A stretch of DNA of 64,000 nucleotides from Acholoe squamosa (taxonomy: Eukaryota > Annelida > Polychaeta > Phyllodocida > Polynoidae): contig OX439046.1 of NCBI GenBank assembly GCA_949317995.1, positions 39,530,002-39,594,001 of the forward strand. The letters run 5' to 3'. Both the position numbers and the translations under genes were made by a program. Shown here in pieces: positions 18,305 through 29,587 of this stretch (positions within the stretch are counted from its first letter, which is position 1; each line of letters starts with the position of its first letter). The notes beneath the pieces are model-generated. The model saw only the letters and a program-made list of their open reading frames with translations. It searched no databases and was not told where the DNA came from.

Positions 18305-19433
18305 TATATATATATATATATGCTAGTGTGAAGAATGAATACAGCACTGCTGAGTTGTTGTTGTTTTATTGCCAGGGCTGCATTCACGCTTCATGCCAAC
18401 CCTGGCCTAGAAGTGTTATTGCTTAGGCAGAGCCCTAGTTCCCAAAAATTTGTCGCTGCACTTTAATGTTGAATGTCTGAAAATACCTGTGTGCTTTTTC
18501 ATCCTGTGGAGAACCCTGATAATTTTTCCCTATTAAACGTCTCCTGTATATTAAGCTTTACAATCAAAATTCAACGTATCTCCCATATTTCATTTATGAA
18601 ATGGACCAGTCCTAACATCCTACTTGTTAATTGAAAGTATGATGCAGGGAAAGTTCCCAAATGATTTTACCATTGACCCTAAGACATGACAAATGTTCAA
18701 CAATTTTTTCATCATTTACACAATAACCAAAGGGCATTCACAAATGATTCACTATTGGCTCTATGATATGGAGAACTGGAGGACACATAGGCAGACACAT
18801 GGGCACATAGATTGACACATACATAGGTAGACTATGGACACATGGAGAGGCAGAAGATGTCTGTTTCACAAGATTAAGGTGAAAAACACACTCTATTAGT
18901 ATACAAGATGTTACTTAACCTATGCTATATGCAACATAGCCATTTCTCTATGGAGGTGGCCATCTTGAAATCAGTTATGTAACTGCCCCCCGATGGCCAT
19001 CTCAGCTTTGGCAGAGAATTGTGGCTAATCTCTTATCTTTCCCTCCACCCAGCAGAAAACAATGGCAATTGAAAAGACTGATAAGCTGCCCCTGCCTCAT
19101 TATTTTAGGTGTGAATGGAGGGGACAATGGTAGGGAGATAATGGCTTGGTGTTACTCAGCCTGGATTACATGTGCCCTCTTAAAATGCTATTAAAGTTTA
19201 ATTTGCCTTTAATTTAAGGACTAAGGTTATATAAAGCTTATATTGTTTAAGTTTAAAGTATTTGCTATCCAGAGGTATTGATTTTTAGAATATACCTTCA
19301 TCCAAATCAGCAATGGAGCATTGGGCCATGCTTGTCCATGCTTGGCCCAATATAAGCCGACATTGGCCCAATGTAAGCCGACATTGGCCCAATTCTAGGG
19401 AGCAGCAGTGACATCATATCAACCAGCACGGCC
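18305..19433. other. non-coding region with short repeats
   Basis: Starts with a (TA)n run just after the solo LTR. It carries the ACATTCACAAATG-type repeat (about 18630-18775) and a short tandem repeat with the core CATTGGCCCAAT at about 19320-19395. No gene is supported. Confidence 0.5.
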
Positions 19434-20617
19434 CTTATCAGGCTTATTTCTCTACTGATAAGAATCCCCATGAAGGGTTATTTTAAATTGAAAATGTACT
19501 AGAAAAAGGTGTTAAAAACCTTATCAGAAAAGATCTAAACTTTGCACCGCAAAATGCAATACAAAATCTGAAAGATATTAAAAATTTGCTTGATATACCT
19601 GATGCATATTTTTCTAATCCCAATATTAGAAAAGAAAATAACAAAAAGGTTACTTTTGCTTGTACATTCCCTATATAATTTGACCCTTTGCCTGCTACCT
19701 AGCAACCAAGGTTCTGCTGCCGAGGATGTATCCTTGCTACCTGGGATATAGTCTATTAGAAAACGCCATAGCATATAGAGACACATATTCTATTCTCTCT
19801 GGAAGCGCCAACCAAAGTAAACTGTTCAAAGAGGCTAACTGCTGATCTAACCCCAACTGCATGAGCCACCTAGCGAATTTGTTTGGTACTAGCAATGGCC
19901 TAGTTCCGCATAGGTACAAATTGCTCTTTTTTCATTATTGCGCCATTACTTAGTTGATTAATTTAACGCTGTTCCCTTATGGATTAGAATCATATATATA
20001 AATACGTCCTAGAGTAAAAGTTATACTTATCAGGCTTATTTCTGTACTGATAAGAATCCCCATGAAGGGTTATTTTAAATTGAAAATGTACTAGAAAAAG
20101 GTGTTAAAAACCTTATCAGAAAAGATCTAAACTTTGCACCGCAAAATGCAATACAAAATCTGAAAGATATTAAAAATTTGCTTGATATACCTGATGCATA
20201 TTTTTCTAATCCCAATATTAGAAAAGAAAATAACAAAAAGGTTACTTTTGCTTGTACATTCCCTATATAATTTGACCCTTTGCCCGCTACCTAGCAACCA
20301 AGGTTCTGCTGCCGAGGATGTGTCCTTGCTACCTGGGATATAGTCTATTAGAAAGCGCCATAGCATATAGAGACACATATTCTATTCTCTCTGGAAGCGC
20401 CAACCAAAGTAAACTGTTCAAAGAGGCTAACTGCTGATCTAACCCCAACTGCATGAGCCACCTAGCGAATTTGTTTGGTACTAGCAATGGCCTCGTCCCG
20501 CATAGGTACAAATTGCTCTTTTTTCATTATTGCGCCATTACTTAGTTGATTAATTTAACGCTGTTCCCTTATGGATTAGAATCATATATATAAATACGTC
20601 CCAGAGTAAAAGTTATA
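19434..20617. repeat. 592-bp direct tandem duplication
   Basis: 19434-20025 and 20026-20617 are near-identical copies with only a few substitutions. Each begins CTTATCAGGC and has a short inverted motif (CTTATCAG...CTGATAAG) at its start. Small open frames recur in both copies only because the DNA is duplicated; no protein family is recognised. Confidence 0.9.
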
Positions 20618-20949
20618 CTTCTTTTTTTTTTTTAGCACTTTTCCCACCCAAATGACACAGAACTCAGATATCCACTCCACACTCCTTTTTTTCATAACCC
20701 CCTCAGCCACCCAGCTCACCCAACACTGCTGTGATCCGTCACCCCACTCCATCACCCTGATGGCGTCTTCCTCCGGCCACTCCCACCCATCCCTCAGCCG
20801 ATCTTCCAGACCCAGTGATCAATAACAGCTTTCCAGATTAGGAAATTATCACCCGGGAAGGGTTTCCATAGTGACCAGTTCACTCTGCCTAGAGGTTGTG
20901 TTTGGTGAGATGGGGACGAGGGTGCACTGACACAGAACTCAGATAGTCT

Positions 20950-21066
20950 GGATCCAGACTCAGGCAATGTCACCAAAATGAGTATGATTTTAGACTCAGC
21001 CTGAACCTTGGGTGATACTCTGTCTCAACTCATAATCATTTCGGCAACATTGCCTGAGTCTGGATC
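20950..21066. repeat. imperfect inverted repeat (hairpin)
   Basis: GGATCCAGACTCAGGCAATG at 20950-20969, followed by about 18 more mostly matching bases, pairs with 21030-21066, which ends CATTGCCTGAGTCTGGATC. Arms are about 37 bp with a ~42-bp spacer. It is probably a small foldback or MITE-like sequence. Confidence 0.7.
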
Positions 21067-21528
21067 AAAGACTTAAGTGAATAAGAATTTTTTTTTCAGT
21101 GTGGGGGTAGCATGGGAGGTACGTAGGCAGGAGGCAGTAGGTGTAACTGCCCATGTTTGACGGTTCCAATACTGCCTGAATTAGCCTGATCTGTAACTCG
21201 TATCTGCACCTGCATGATTCTGCCACGTGTCATTGATCCCCCGGAACTTCCGGTAGGGGTAGCTAATAAAGCGGAAGGAGAAACTACGCCACTCACCACG
21301 ACCGTTGTTCTTGGTAATGATTCTGTCCATTGCAGCATTCTTGGCCCAAGGTTCTGGGAGGGCAAAGAGGGGCTAAGTATATGCAATCATTTTGAGATTA
21401 TTTTTATTCTTATGAGAGGTGCCAAGAGGACATTTAGTAGGTGACAAGTAGCTGCGACCTTGTTCGATATTTAAGAGTTTACCCCAGGGCAGCAGCTCGT
21501 GGAGGCTCACCAGTGGACCACTTATTGA

Positions 21529-21864
21529 ATAGAGTCTCCACCAGTTGTAAATCTCAGGCCTTATCTTGTGGATTCACGCAGCCCACAGTCAGGTTCCATA
21601 CCATTTTCCTTCTTTGTAATGTTTCCTTCTATGTCCTCTGACAAGTCACCAATTTATTTCTCATTTGTATATCTGCATATATTCTGATTTAGAACAACTG
21701 TTTGTAGTACATTTTTATCGGAGGATGTTGAAATGTATCTTTTTATTGGGTAATGTAAGTTTAAGGTAAACATCACAAAGAGAGAAAATTGGATGGAACC
21801 TGACTGTGGGCTGCGTGAAGCCACGAGATAAGGCCCGAGATTTGCAATCGGTGGAGACTCTATG
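21529..21864. repeat. foldback/MITE-like inverted repeat, ~80-bp arms
   Basis: The left arm 21529-21609 and right arm 21784-21864 are reverse complements with scattered mismatches. Shared blocks include GGAACCTGACTGTGGGCTGC and GGTGGAGACTCTAT. The ~175-bp spacer is AT-rich and non-coding. No target duplication was established. Confidence 0.75.
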
Positions 21865-22077
21865 GTTACTTTAGTCTAAGGTTTCCTGTTATGTCCACAG
21901 CTGTGTTCTTTGAAAGCCTAAAGAGTATGGTATTGTGTCAGTAATTGCAAGAAGATTGTAACCAAAATTAAGTGATTTCAAGTTAAGCATTCATAACTGC
22001 GATGTATTTTGCATTTGTGAAAATAAGTCAGAATCTGGTCTGGATAATGCATTAATTCACTGTAAAAGGAAACAAAT

Positions 22078-22335
22078 ATGCCGACTTTTAATGAGTATAG
22101 GCCCAACAGGGGAAACTTAAGTTTATTCTTTGAAACCCTGATTAATACCTTTGATGAATTAAACAGTAATTTTAAAATATGGATCGCGGTAGACTTTGAC
22201 ATCAATGCTCGTGACAAGAATGATCTGAAGTCTAAGGCACTATTTTACTTCTGTAGAACAAAGGGTCAAAAAGGGCAGTTACAAGATATCGCTAGGACCA
22301 AACTGGTATTCCTAACTGCAAAAAAAGGTGTTTAG
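22078..22335 (+). pseudogene. fragment of LINE-type APE endonuclease (possible)
   Basis: The 85-aa reading contains YRPNRGNLSLFFETL followed about 20 residues later by KIWIAVDFDIN. This spacing resembles the 'YRPP.G....F...L' and 'GDFN' motifs of apurinic-type endonucleases of non-LTR retrotransposons, with the usual G of GDFN replaced. It is a short isolated piece with no reverse transcriptase nearby, so a dead 5' fragment. A chance resemblance remains possible. Confidence 0.45.
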
Positions 22336-22859
22336 GTTCTAAACATAATTCTAAACAAAATCTTGTCCCGGTTTTTTCTGAACACAATATCCTCCTAAAC
22401 ACATGTGAAGTGTTTAGAAAAATGACATATTAATGTGTTTATGCTGCAAAGTGTTTAGGTTGATACTTTTTTCTGTTTTGAGGAATTTTGCTCAGATATT
22501 CGATATGCCTCTCTATGCAGAATATCGATATTGAATTTAGGAATCGACTTATGAACGCATTAAGGTTGAGGACCCAATATCATTCATGCCCACTTTCTGA
22601 AGGGGGCAACATACCTTAGTCTACAGGGGCAGCTATATTGTGAAAGCATGTCATCTATACTGTATTGAACCCATATCGCATCAGTGTCAGGGCCTTACTG
22701 TCAAATACAACAGAGAGACAGTAAGAATTTTGGTTTATATATTTTTGTAACTCACAAAATGGGTGTCCAAGCACTAGCTGCATGGTTTAATATAACATAC
22801 AGTATACATGTGTAGTGTTACTTGGGGAACATACCTTACATTTAGATACTTTGTTTCAG

Positions 22860-23030
22860 AAAAACAATGGACACACCCGTACGGGAGTTGTTGGGACCAG
22901 ATTTCTACTTCTATGATGGGCTACGATCCAGTCAGGTGACTGTTCGGGACCTAGCTGCCCACCGAACTGGTATTCCCAACCACAATAACATGAGGATGCA
23001 AGACCCCATGAACCGCCAGATACTTGCAGG
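22860..23030 (+). CDS. single exon of a serine beta-lactamase-like (gigasin-6-like) protein
   Basis: A 171-bp open segment bounded by a good acceptor (ttgtttcag before 22860) and donor (gtaagt from 23031), giving a phase-2 downstream intron. The peptide has DTPVRELLGPDFYFYDG followed by SSQVTVRDLAAHRTGIP. This matches the well-known '(V/L)T.RDL..H.TG.P' block downstream of the SxxK motif in class-C beta-lactamase/penicillin-binding-like hydrolases, which are common in molluscs and other marine invertebrates. Exons with the catalytic SxxK and YxN motifs were not found nearby, so the gene either has long introns or this is an isolated relic. The frame continues upstream of the internal ATG to the acceptor. 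Confidence 0.6.
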
Positions 23031-23434
23031 GTAAGTTCTCCTGTAATTTCCAGTGGCTAGAAAGGTCCCTTGTGTACATAGAATCAACATTGGTAACAGG
23101 TTGATTTACATGCATAAATCAACTAATGTAGTAGCTTGCCAACAGGTAAGGTTCACACTGATCTTTGGAGAATGCTTTAAGCCGCATGTAAACCTCCTAG
23201 TTACTCCCTGAGTAGGGTGTTACATCCAAAATTATTCGATTGTCTCACATGTTATGCAAAAAGTGAATCTGATAGAAAATACATATACTAATGCAATGTA
23301 AAAATCAGAATAATTTTATCTACAATACGGAATGGTTGAGAGTTGTTCAAAGTTGAAAAAGTGGCAGATATTTTCTCCCCACTGCTCTATATATAGACTA
23401 TGGGGCAGTGGCATCTGTTTGGGTGCAGAGTGGA

Positions 23435-25470
23435 CAGTGCAGCATAGGGTGATCACTGTCTGCAACCACAGGGCGAGATGAAATAAACTCCTTTATTTAG
23501 GGCTCTTGGGTGGTATTGGATGTTGGAAAAGTGCTGCTGTAAATAATATGATAAAAAAGTACTTCTATTAGTATTATTTGCCTTATAATATGCATCTGGG
23601 CTATTTCACTTTTTAATGAATATTGGGCTCAGGACTGATGAATTAAGAAATTCAGTATAACTTAATGACACTTTATTTCATTTGAAGCCCTATATCTTGG
23701 CTATTCAAAAAGGTTTATTCAAGTCACCAACTCCAAATGGGTCAGTTTTTATAGCCCGCGGCGTAAAACCCATCAAAACCCATTCGGTGTTGGTCACGTT
23801 TTTAGATATAACCTAGGGCAACGTGTGCAAATATGTGTAGAATTGTCCTGCACCTTTCATTTCACTTAGATTTCAATAGATTTTTGCATACTAAGGACAT
23901 GTATTTCTCCCCTACTGCAAATATAGGTGCCATATGCTACCTACTCACACTATGCCAAAAGTGACATTTACCCATGTGTTTCTACAACCATAAGACCAAT
24001 AAATAATCCTAAATGAAGAACTGATAGGCCTATCACATGCTCATGATCAATAGCTTCAAATTCACACCATAATCATTACTGGAGTATGTATAGTAAACAT
24101 TTGAGGAGCAAATAAGTGAGATCATGCCAGGATTGTATGCATAATCACCATTTTGACACGGGTTTGCACGGCCCATGTAACACCCTACCCTGAGTGAGAT
24201 ACTCACTCTATGGCACCGAACTTTTTAACATAAAATAATTTCATTGGGTTCCTAAGTTGGGGTGTTCAGTAAGTAGTGGGTGTACAGGTGAGTAGAGAGT
24301 GTGTGAGTGGGGTGATAAGTGGGTTTGTGTGCGTGTAGTGGGTGGGTGTCAATAGTGGGTGTGTGCAGAGGGGGGTGAGTGGGGTGAGTAGTGGGTATGT
24401 GTGGGGAGAGCAGTGGATGTGTGTGGATGAGTAGTGTGTGGGGTAAAAAGTTGATGTGTGTGGGGGTATGAAGTGTGTGTGGGTGAGCAGTGGGTGTGTG
24501 TGAGGTACGTAGAGGGTGTGTGTGGGTGAGTAGTGAGTGTGTGGGTGAATACCTCACACACACCCAGTGGGCAGTGCAGCATAGGGTGATCACTGTCTGC
24601 AACCACAGGGCGAGATAAAATAATCTCCTTTATTTAGGGCTTTTGGGTGGTATTGAATGTTGGAAAAGTGCTGCTGTAAATAATATGATATAAAGTACTT
24701 CTATTAGTAGTATTTGCCTTATAATATGCATCTGGGCTATTTCACTTTTTAATGAATATTGGGCTCAGGACTGATGAATTAAGAAATTCAGTATAACTTA
24801 ATGACACTTTATTTCATTTGAAGCCCTATATCTTGGCTATTCAAAAAGGTTTATTCAAGTCACAAACTCCAAATGGGTCAGTTTTTATAGCCCGCGGCGT
24901 AAAACCCATCAAAACCCGTTCAGTGTTGGTCACGTTTTTAGATATAACCTAGGGCAACGTGCGCAAATATGTGTAGAAATGTCCTGCACCTTTCATTTCA
25001 CTTAGATTTCAATAGATTTTTGCATACTAAGGACATGTATTTCTCCCCTACTGCAAATATAGGTGCCATATGCTACCTACTCACACTATGCCAAAAGTGA
25101 CATTTACATGTGTGTTTCTACAACCATAAGACCAATAAATAATCCTAAATGAAGAACTGATAGGCCTATCACATGCTCATGATCAATAGCTTCAAATTCA
25201 CACCACAATCATTACTGCAGTATGTATAGTAAACATTTGAGGAGCAAATAAGTGAGATCATGCCAGGATTGTATGCATAATCACCATTTTGACACAGGTT
25301 TGCATGGCCCATGTAACACCCTACCCTGAGTGAGATACTCACTCTATGGCACCGAACTTTTTAACATAAAATAATTTCATTGGGTTCCTAAGTTGGGGTG
25401 TTCAGTAAGTAGTGGGTGTACAGGTGAGTAGAGAGTGTGTGAGTGGGGTGATACGTGGGTTTGTGTGGGG
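23435..25470. repeat. 1.14-kb direct duplication
   Basis: Sequence from about 23435 is repeated from about 24572 (offset 1136-1137 bp) with only occasional differences, up to and including the start of the GTG-rich minisatellite. Both copies are AT-rich and non-coding, and both end in the G-rich array, which probably mediated unequal exchange. Confidence 0.85.
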
Positions 25471-26460
25471 AGAGCAGTGGATGTGTGTGGATGAGTAGTG
25501 TGTGGGGTTGAAAAGTTGATGTGTGTGGGGGTATGAAGTGTGTGTGGGTGAGCAGTGGGTGTGTGTGAGGTAAGTAGAGGGTGTGTGTGGGTGAGTAGTG
25601 AGTGTGTGGGTGAATAGTGGGGGTGTGTGAGGTAAGTACATGTAGTAGGAGTGTGTGAGGTAAGTAGAGGGTGTGTGTGGGTGAGTAGTGTGTATGGGTG
25701 AATAGTGGGTGTGTGTGAAGTAAGTATTAGGTGTGTGTGTGGGTGAGTAGTGTGTGGGGAGTGAATAGTGGATGTGTGGGGGTATAAAGTGTGTGTGGGT
25801 GAGTAGTGGGTATGTGTGAGGTAAGTAGTAGGTGTGTGTGGGTGAGTAGTGAGTGTGTGGGTGAATAGTGGGTCTGTGTAAGGTAAGTATTAGGTGTGTG
25901 TGGGTGGGTAGTGTGTGGGGGGCGAATAGTGGATGTGTGTGTGTGGGGGGGTTTAAAGTGTGGGTGGGTGAGTAGTGGGTGTGTGTGGTAAGTAGTAGGT
26001 GTTTGTGGGTGAGTAGTGGGTGTGTGGGTGAATAGTGGGAGTGTGTGAGGTAAGTAGTAGGTGTGTGTAGTGAGTAGTGAATCTGTGGGTGAGTAGTAAG
26101 TATGTGTGAGGTAAGTAGTAGGTGTGTGTGGGTGAGTAGTGGGTGTGTTACAGAGCCTATAACCCCTTCAGAAAGCATGGACCCCAGCTACCTGTATAAA
26201 TCTCAGATTCCCAGTTTGGACCCTGAACCAGTATGGGTGTGTGTGGGGTGTGTTTGCGGGGTGAGTAGTGTGTGTGTGTGAGTGTAGGTATATGTGTGTG
26301 AGAAGTGGGCATGTGTCGGGTGTTTAGTGGGTGTGTGTGGGTGAGTAGTGGGTGTGTGTGTTGGATGAGTAGTCGCTGTGTGTCTCGGATGAGTAGTGGG
26401 GGTGTGTCTCAGGTGAGTAGTTTGTGTGTCTCGGGTGAGTAGTGGGGGTGTGGAGTGGTG
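24280..26460. repeat. G-rich minisatellite, GTGAGTAGTGGGTGTGTG-type
   Basis: Two blocks (about 24280-24560 and 25400-26460) of variable GTGAGTAGTGGGTGTGTG-like units with GTGTGTG spacers. The complementary strand gives long open frames of His/Thr/Pro/Tyr/Ser composition (for example 25402-26178), an artefact of a repeat lacking stop codons. Very strong strand asymmetry in G. Confidence 0.9.
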
Positions 26461-27011
26461 TGTATGGTAGTAAGTATTATTGCTCAAAGTAGCTGAGTAG
26501 ATTTGGAATACCCTCCTGGCATAGGATTTTGTGAGAAGCATATTGCTGGATGGCAGCTCATGGAGTGGCAGCCGATGTTGTAATGGGAGCAATGTTTGTT
26601 AGCTGCCTGCCGCCCATTCACCATGTCGGCTTTCACCTGGCCTAATCAAATCTCCCTTTTTAACCCCACTACCAACTTTACAAGCCAAGGCAGCTTCCGC
26701 TAGCGCCACACAAGGCAGCTAATTTCAACGCTGCTCCTGATATCCTTTAGGAAGGAAGCCAGAAGACAGGAATTTTATAACTTGCTTGGTCGTAATGGTA
26801 GTTTCTATTGTATCAAGAGACCTTGGAGTGTTTTCAGTATTCTAAATGTGAAAGGGTTTCCCATCCAAGTGTAGACTTGTAGATCTAAAATCTGTCCAGG
26901 GTCATATAAACTTTATTCTAAAATTTCGTTTTTTATTTTATTTTTGAATTTTCTGAAAATTTGTACTATAAAATGAATATTTTAAATATTTTTCACAATT
27001 TTAAAGAGATA
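26461..27011. other. non-coding spacer
   Basis: Unique-looking sequence between the minisatellite and the foldback region. I see no gene, repeat or motif I can support. Confidence 0.4.
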
Positions 27012-27069
27012 ATATGACCAATAGCCATGGATCGTCGTCAAGTAGGTTGCCTTTGCCTCCCTGTCAATA

Positions 27070-28467
27070 AATCCTTCAAAATAAGAGATGCAGTGGTGTT
27101 TGTCATGTATTCTGGTCTATATGGCTTAGGGCTTCGAGGGGAACCATAGTTTTGACAAAGCCGACATGGTGAATGTGAGGCATAATAAGTGAGCTACAGG
27201 GCTTCAAAGGGCAAAAAAGAGTGATTTTTTGGGCAAAAAACAATGAACCAATAATTTCCACTTGCTGCAAATAAAAAATAAAGACCCAAATGCTTATTTG
27301 TTTTATCTGGTAAATGCCCCCTAGGGTAGGGAATATTCTGTAACAGTTTGGGGTCCATGCATAATCTATTGTAAACACAGGGTACATAAAACCTTTTGTG
27401 TAATTGCTGAGTGGTCACATCTACGACCTCTTTTTGGTTCCCTTGCACTATGAAAGACACAGCACCTGGACTAGTAAAATCTACCATGCATAGAACTTTC
27501 ATGTAACTATGTATCCCACAAAAATAAATGAACCTACCTGTAAACCTGTATGAGCCAGCCGCTATGATTCGACTTTGGGGTAGTATATGTGTGGTCACGT
27601 CTACGACCATACATGTATCATAATTGCTAGGTGTATTATATTTAACTCTCCTTATTATGTGTCCCTTATACCTTTATATAAAAGAAATAAGCCCTGTAGG
27701 TGGATATGTACCCATTGTCCCAGAGATATCATAAGAAAAGTATAGGCGTGGTCACATCTACGATTGTGGTCACATCTACGACCATGGACATGTCTACTGT
27801 TTTCTTACAAGGTGCTTGATACTTTGCTATCCTTGTTATGTGTTAATTATACCTTATTATGGAAAGAACATTGAAGGTTAATGAGATTATTCTATCTTAA
27901 TGCAACTCTGAGCTATGGCATTGAATAGAAACGTGTGGTCACGGCTACAACCGTGGTCACGTCTACGACCATATATATGTAGTCCTACTGCAAGGTCCTT
28001 GGTATTTGAGTATAACCATTATATGTTAGTTGTTCCTTGATATGAAAGGAATGTTGCATGTTAGTGAGGTTATTCTGCCTGACTGCAACTCTTGGATATA
28101 GCATTGAATATAAAGTGCATGGTCAAGTCTACGACCATGCAATAAGGTATTGTACTATGGCCATCCTGTTTTGTTCACAAAAGATAATGCATAGAGCCCC
28201 AACTATTGTGAATGATTTCTTCACCCTAGGGGGCATTTACCAGATGAAATGAATAAGCATTAGGCTCTTTATTTTTTATTTGCAGCAAGTGGAAATTATT
28301 TATTCATTGTTTTTTGCCCAAAAAATCACTCTTTTTTGCCCTTTGAAGCCCTGTAGCTCACTTATTATGCCTCACAGATAGGCAAAACCATGGTTCCCCT
28401 TGAAGCCCTAAGCCATATAGACCAGAATACATGACAAACACCACTGCATCTCTTATTTTGAAGGATT
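27070..28467. repeat. ~250-bp inverted repeat with ~0.9-kb loop
   Basis: 27070-27327 and 28223-28467 are reverse complements with high identity and one small gap (around 27155-27175). Shared blocks include GGTAAATGCCCCCTAGGGT and GATTTTTTGGGCAAAAAACA. The loop carries the GTGGTCACGTCTACGACC motif series. Non-coding. Confidence 0.85.
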
Positions 28468-28539
28468 CATTAAATCAATTATAAGCATTTTTCCTGTATT
28501 TTGCCTCTACTTGGGGATCATGTGGTCACGTCTACGACC
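27411..28539 (+). repeat. dispersed 18-bp motif GTGGTCACGTCTACGACC
   Basis: Eight copies in one orientation start at 27411, 27591, 27748, 27766, 27935, 27953, 28119 and 28522; two pairs are head-to-tail. A ninth copy is inverted at 30063-30080. The motif is half-palindromic (TGGTC...GACCA) with a CG-rich centre in otherwise AT-rich DNA. Variation is confined to a few positions. A protein-binding site is possible but unproven. Confidence 0.8.
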
Positions 28540-29339
28540 TCTTTCTGTGAGTTGTAGCAGCCACACATCAATCCCAGACCCCTACATCTATATAACAGGG
28601 CAAAGCTGAAGGGATATTTCATCTATTAATGATAAAATGTATTACATATGTCCCCTTTTCAAGGTGTGGTGCTTACGGAGCCCCTAAAAGGACATACCAA
28701 AAGTAATTTTTTCCTTGAAAAAATTATTCTTGCGGATACTGAACAATTCCTGCAGGTACTAAACAATTCTTGAGGGTACTGAACAATTCCTGTTGGTACT
28801 GAACAATTCTTGCGGGTACTGAACAATTCCTGCGGGTACTGAACAATTCTTGCGGGTACTGAACAATTCCTGCGGATACTAAACAATACTTGCGGATACT
28901 GAACAATTCTTGCAGATACTGAATAATTCCTGCGGATACTAAACAATTCTTGCGGATACTGAACAATTCCTGTGGATACTGAATAATTCAGCCCCTAATA
29001 GGACATACCAAAATGTTTTTATTATGCAAAAAATACTCCTGCGGGTACAGGAACATTCCTGCAGATGCAGGAAGATTCTTGCGGGTACAGGAGGATTTCT
29101 GCAGGTACAGGAGGATTCTTGAAGGTACAGGAAGATCCTTGAGGGATTCTTGCAATTCCTCATCTTGACGGGGATGGGGGGAATAGGGAATTATTTGTGC
29201 CTCCTCCAGAATTATTTTGTGTAACTGCAAGAATTATGTGTGAATCTGCAAAATTTTTTGTGCATCTACAAGAAATGTTTGTATACCCCCAAAGATGTTT
29301 CTGTGCCCACAAAAAACATTTCTGTATTCCCAGGAATAG

Positions 29340-29587
29340 TGTAGGGGCCAGCTCTGGCTGTAAGTCCATGGCGGTAGGCCATCTGCCCCGTTCCGGTTGC
29401 ACCAGCCCTCAGGGGCTGGTCAGCCAGTATAAGCTGCCCCCTTGTGTATTATACCGATCCAGATGTAGGTGGAAGGTAGAGAATGTCAGACGGGGAAGTA
29501 GCTCAGCGGTAGAGCTTCCACCTGCAGGTTGGAGGGTCCCGGGTTCGACTCCTGGTTTCTCCAGGACGTTTTCCGCCGACCTCTACA
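29340..29587. mobile_element. 248-bp LTR-like element (solo LTR/TRIM) carrying a tRNA-like gene
   Basis: Begins TGTAGGGGCC, as the E1 LTR does, and ends GACCTCTACA, so both termini are TGTAG/CTACA. It is flanked by the perfect 4-bp duplication ATAG (29336-29339 and 29588-29591), the same length as the Ty3/gypsy elements here. A TATA-like AGTATAAG lies near 29430 and a tRNA-Cys-like sequence occupies 29492-29563. Read on the minus strand it begins TGTAGAGGT, like the E2 LTR, so orientation is unclear. It may be a solo LTR of a small non-autonomous LTR element with an internal pol III unit, or a tRNA-derived SINE with fortuitous ends. Confidence 0.7.
29492..29563 (+). tRNA. tRNA-Cys(GCA)-like gene, probably repeat-borne
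   Basis: 72 nt folding as a cloverleaf: acceptor GGGGAAG with TTTCTCC (G-T pairs allowed), D stem GCTC/GAGC, anticodon loop CTGCAGG giving GCA, and T arm CCGGG-TTCGACT-CCTGG. Both pol III promoter boxes are good (A box TAGCTCAGCGG, B box GGTTCGACTCC). The anticodon stem has one mismatch and the discriminator is A rather than the U usual for tRNA-Cys, so it may be a tRNA-derived promoter rather than a working tRNA. It lies inside the LTR-like element. Confidence 0.6.

Noticed and set aside
19535..20511. Repeated small minus-strand ORFs of 83 and 60 aa
   Set aside because: They repeat only because the DNA is a 592-bp tandem duplication; no motif and no start or splice context supports them.
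21096..21386. Possible minus-strand exon (acceptor-like ccctcccag, donor-like gtgagt)
   Set aside because: Only a ~60-bp segment fits between the sites and no reading frame shows a recognisable family.
25402..26178. 258-aa minus-strand ORF rich in Thr/His/Pro/Tyr/Ser
   Set aside because: It is the C-rich strand of a minisatellite lacking stop codons; composition follows the repeat and no domain is present.
28731..28990. Regular 20-bp repeats resembling a CRISPR array
   Set aside because: There are no unique spacers, no cas genes, the genome is eukaryotic, and the array is the arm of an inverted foldback.
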